Shown here: positions 61,909 through 64,000 of the stretch, piece by piece
How the letters are laid out: each line of letters begins with the position of its first letter
Position numbering within the stretch: position 1 is the first letter of the stretch
Source of the DNA: Streptomyces dysideae
GTDB taxonomy: Bacteria > Actinomycetota > Actinomycetes > Streptomycetales > Streptomycetaceae
Length of the DNA: 64,000 bases
Direction of reading: 5' to 3'
NCBI RefSeq assembly: GCF_001514305.1
Contig: NZ_KQ949098.1
Location: forward strand, 1 to 64,000
Program-made: the position numbers and the translations under genes
The notes under the pieces: model-generated
Seen by the model: the letters and a program-made list of their open reading frames with translations, nothing else
Database searches by the model: none
Told to the model about the DNA's origin: nothing

Positions 61909-62865
61909 GTGGCCGACACGGCGATCACCGTCGAAGGCGTGGAGAAGAGTTACGGCGACAAGAAGGCACTTGCCGGGCTCGACCTGCGGGTCGCGCGCGG
62001 CACGGTGCATGCGGTGCTCGGCCCCAACGGCGCGGGCAAGTCGACCCTGGTCCGGATCTTGTCCACCCTGCTGCGCCCCGACGCCGGACGCGTCGAGGTG
62101 GCCGGGCACGACGTGGTGCGCCAGGCATACGAGGTACGCCTCCGCATCGGCCTGCTCGGCCAGCACGCGGCCCTGGACGAGGAACTCGGCGGTCACCAGA
62201 ACCTGGAGATGTTCGGCCGCCTCCACCACCTCGGCGCCCGCCACGCGCGCGTGCGTGCCGACGAGCTCCTGGAGCGCTTCGGCCTCGTGGACACCGGCCG
62301 CAAGGCGGTCAAGCAGTACAGCGGAGGCATGCGGCGCCGCCTCGACCTCGCGGCCTCCCTCATCACCGACCCGGAGGTGCTCTTCCTGGACGAACCCACG
62401 ACCGGCCTCGACCCGCGCGGCCGCGCGGAGGTGTGGGCCGCGATCCGCTCCCTGGTCGGCGGCGGTACGACGGTCCTGCTCACCACCCAGTACCTGGAGG
62501 AGGCCGACCAGCTCGCCGACTGCATCTCGGTCGTCGACGCCGGCCGGGTCGTCGCGGACGGCACGGCGGACGAGCTGAAGGCGCTGACCGGCGGCGACCG
62601 CATCGACGTCGTCCTGCGCGACGCCGGCCAACTGGGCGCGGCCGTGGCCCTGTTGCCGGTTGGGGCATCGGGCGTCTCGGTCGACACGGACCGCCGCCTG
62701 CTCAGCGCTCCGGTCACCGACCGGATGGCGGCGCTCTCCGGCGTCGTACGAGCCCTCGAGGAGGCCGGAATCGAGGCCGAGGACGTCGCCCTGCGCCGCC
62801 CGACGCTGGACGAGGTGTTCCTGCACCTCACCGGAGACGACCGCCGAGTGAAGGAGCCCGCATGA
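61909..62865 (+). CDS. ABC-2 type drug exporter ATPase (DrrA-like)
   Basis: The 318-residue ATPase has Walker A LGPNGAGKST, signature YSGGMRRRLDLAASL, Walker B EVLFLDEPTTGLDP, and a long C-terminal DUF4162-like domain with RIDVVLRD and RPTLDEVFLHLTGDD as in DrrA. GTG 61909 follows GAGGGAG; GTG 61885 is possible but lacks spacing. It powers the permease that follows. Daunorubicin-type drug efflux is the family role; the ligand is unknown. Confidence 0.9.
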   Translation: MADTAITVEGVEKSYGDKKALAGLDLRVARGTVHAVLGPNGAGKSTLVRILSTLLRPDAGRVEVAGHDVVRQAYEVRLRIGLLGQHAALDEELGGHQNLEMFGRLHHLGARHARVRADELLERFGLVDTGRKAVKQYSGGMRRRLDLAASLITDPEVLFLDEPTTGLDPRGRAEVWAAIRSLVGGGTTVLLTTQYLEEADQLADCISVVDAGRVVADGTADELKALTGGDRIDVVLRDAGQLGAAVALLPVGASGVSVDTDRRLLSAPVTDRMAALSGVVRALEEAGIEAEDVALRRPTLDEVFLHLTGDDRRVKEPA

Positions 62866-63629
62866 GCACCAGCACCCACGCACTGACCGACTCCTGGACC
62901 ATGACCCGCCGCGAACTCGCCCACTGGGCGCGGCAACCGGTGCGGGTCGTGGTCAGCCTGGTCTTTCCCGTGATGCTGCTGCTGATGTTCGGCTATCTCA
63001 TCGGCGGTGGCCGGGGCGTCCAGGGCTCATACATCGACTACCTGGTCCCCGGCCTGCTCGCGCTCACCATGGCCTTCGGCCTGGAGGGCACGATGATCGC
63101 GGTCACCCAGGACCTCAACAAGGGCGTGATCGACCGCTTCCGTTCCATGCCGATGGCCAACGGTGCGGTGCTGGTGGGCCGTTCGGCCGCCGACATGCTC
63201 CAGTCGGCGCTCGCCCTGTTCGCTCTCATGGGGGTCGGGTACGCACTCGGGTGGCGCGCGGACGGCGGCCTCGGGGCCTTCCTGGGCGCCGTAGGACTGC
63301 TCCTGCTCTTCCGTTTCGCGATGCTGTGGATCGGCATCCATCTGGCCTTGGTGGCCGGCAAGCCGGAGCTGGTGCAGGCCGTGCAGATCCTGGTCTGGCC
63401 GATCGGCTTCCTGTCCAACGCCCTCGCCACACCGGACTCCATGCCCGACTGGCTGGGCACAGTCGTCGAGTGGAACCCGATGTCCCGGACCGCGATGGCC
63501 GTACGCGACCTGTTCGGCGGCCTCGGCGCGGATCCCGGGCACGTGTGGCCGGCGGTCGTGTGGCCGCTGGTGCTGCTCGCGGTGTTCTTCCCGCTGGCGG
63601 TGCGGAAGTTCGGGACCTTGAGCAAGTAG
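62862..63629 (+). CDS. ABC-2 type transporter permease (DrrB-like)
   Basis: The 255-residue protein has six membrane segments including VRVVVSLVFPVMLLLMFGYL, the ABC-2 motif LVPGLLALTMAFGLEGTM, FRSMPMANGAVLVGRS and WPIGFLSNALATPDSMPDWL, a DrrB pattern. It overlaps the ATPase stop (ATGA). It forms the exporter with the ATPase under PadR control. Confidence 0.88.
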   Translation: MSTSTHALTDSWTMTRRELAHWARQPVRVVVSLVFPVMLLLMFGYLIGGGRGVQGSYIDYLVPGLLALTMAFGLEGTMIAVTQDLNKGVIDRFRSMPMANGAVLVGRSAADMLQSALALFALMGVGYALGWRADGGLGAFLGAVGLLLLFRFAMLWIGIHLALVAGKPELVQAVQILVWPIGFLSNALATPDSMPDWLGTVVEWNPMSRTAMAVRDLFGGLGADPGHVWPAVVWPLVLLAVFFPLAVRKFGTLSK

Positions 63630-63740
63630 ACGGGGCCGGAAAATCGTCGCGGGGGAGGGGGAACCCGAGCGCGCCGAGCGGTGTACCAGAAATGACATCG
63701 CATCGCGGGCCGGGCATGCCGGTCGGATCGGGGGCTTCCC

Positions 63741-64000
63741 ATGAGGTGGCGCGAGGGCAGGGGCAGGGGTAGTAGAGGCATTGCGGTCGCCGCCGTGCCG
63801 GCAGTGCTGGCCCTGGTGTCGGCATGCGTCGCGGTGGACACGGACAGGGACAGGGGCAGGGACAGGGGCAGGGACAGGGGCGCGCATTCGGCTGAGCGCG
63901 CCCCGTCCCCGGAGGCGGCGGCATCCCCCTGGGTCCCGTCGGGGACGGACCTGCCCGGCAGCCCGATGGCCGTCGACTTCGCGAGGGACGGCAGTGGGTT
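63741..64000 (+). CDS. Putative secreted lipoprotein, 5' part (cut by the window edge)
   Basis: The frame is open from ATG 63741 to the end. Residues 1-30 form a lipoprotein signal with SRGIAVAAVPAVLALVSAC (lipobox Cys), followed by a DRDRGRDRGRDRG repeat encoded by a purine-rich tract at 63842-63880 and a Pro/Ala-rich linker. The mature domain (MAVDFARDG) lies beyond the window. Family cannot be named. Confidence 0.6.
   Translation, partial: MRWREGRGRGSRGIAVAAVPAVLALVSACVAVDTDRDRGRDRGRDRGAHSAERAPSPEAAASPWVPSGTDLPGSPMAVDFARDGSG

Overview
The window is very GC-rich, densely coded actinobacterial DNA and almost certainly chromosomal Streptomyces. The evidence is the GTG starts with ATGA/GTGA stop-start overlaps, a Zur-type zinc-free ribosomal protein set, an XRE/DUF397/ATPase trio, a Clp_N regulator, a SpoIIE-type phosphatase and two long biosynthetic stretches. 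No rRNA, tRNA, CRISPR array or insertion sequence was recognised.

Region 1 (1-11.7 kb) starts with the remnant of a cellulose-binding module and a SnoaL-like protein. A tightly coupled minus-strand operon of seven genes follows (7300 down to 1053): two Gfo/Idh/MocA oxidoreductases, a sugar-isomerase-like TIM barrel, an M20 amidohydrolase, an Ldh-type dehydrogenase, a conserved unknown and an AhpD-like protein. It diverges from two DegT/DnrJ-type PLP aminotransferases. This looks like an amino-sugar or aminopolyol pathway that I cannot match to a known product. A decayed nucleotide-sugar dehydrogenase and two small secreted proteins follow.

Region 2 (11.8-21.5 kb) is a plus-strand operon: methyltransferase, double CoA-transferase, acyl-CoA ligase, FAD oxidoreductase, UbiA prenyltransferase, second acyl-CoA ligase and amine-oxidase-type flavoprotein. 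It contains no PKS or NRPS and is a candidate for an undescribed prenylated or acyl-CoA-derived product.

Region 3 (22.4-43.3 kb) is a copper/metallophore island. The minus-strand genes 36909 to 23359 encode an MFS exporter, a KAS III, an ACP, an isonitrile-forming iron oxygenase, its partner thioesterase/lyase, an acyl ligase, a second (aryl-carrier-like) carrier protein, a C-A-T-R NRPS and a FecBCD-like uptake ABC transporter. This is the isonitrile lipopeptide (INLP, sco-type) pathway, whose products bind copper. Around it lie a Cu P1B-ATPase, a small Met/His-rich membrane protein, two PCu(A)C-like proteins, a Met-repeat membrane protein with a truncated second copy, an aspartyl hydroxylase and an ECF sigma factor. 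The picture is export, copper capture, re-import and handling as one module.

Region 4 (43.4-64 kb) is mostly housekeeping and regulatory. It contains a Tat-exported glycosidase-like protein with a LacI-type operator beside a truncated sugar-binding protein and a LacI-like protein without a DNA-binding domain; a SpoIIE phosphatase; a PolA-like polymerase; a Clp_N/HTH regulator with twin operators; a DUF2786 protein; two lipoproteins; the Zur-controlled alternative ribosomal proteins (S14, L28, L33, L31, S18) with a CobW-type GTPase; the DUF397/ATPase/XRE group; an aldehyde dehydrogenase; a DinB-like protein; a PadR regulator with a DrrAB-like ABC exporter; and a lipoprotein cut by the right edge.
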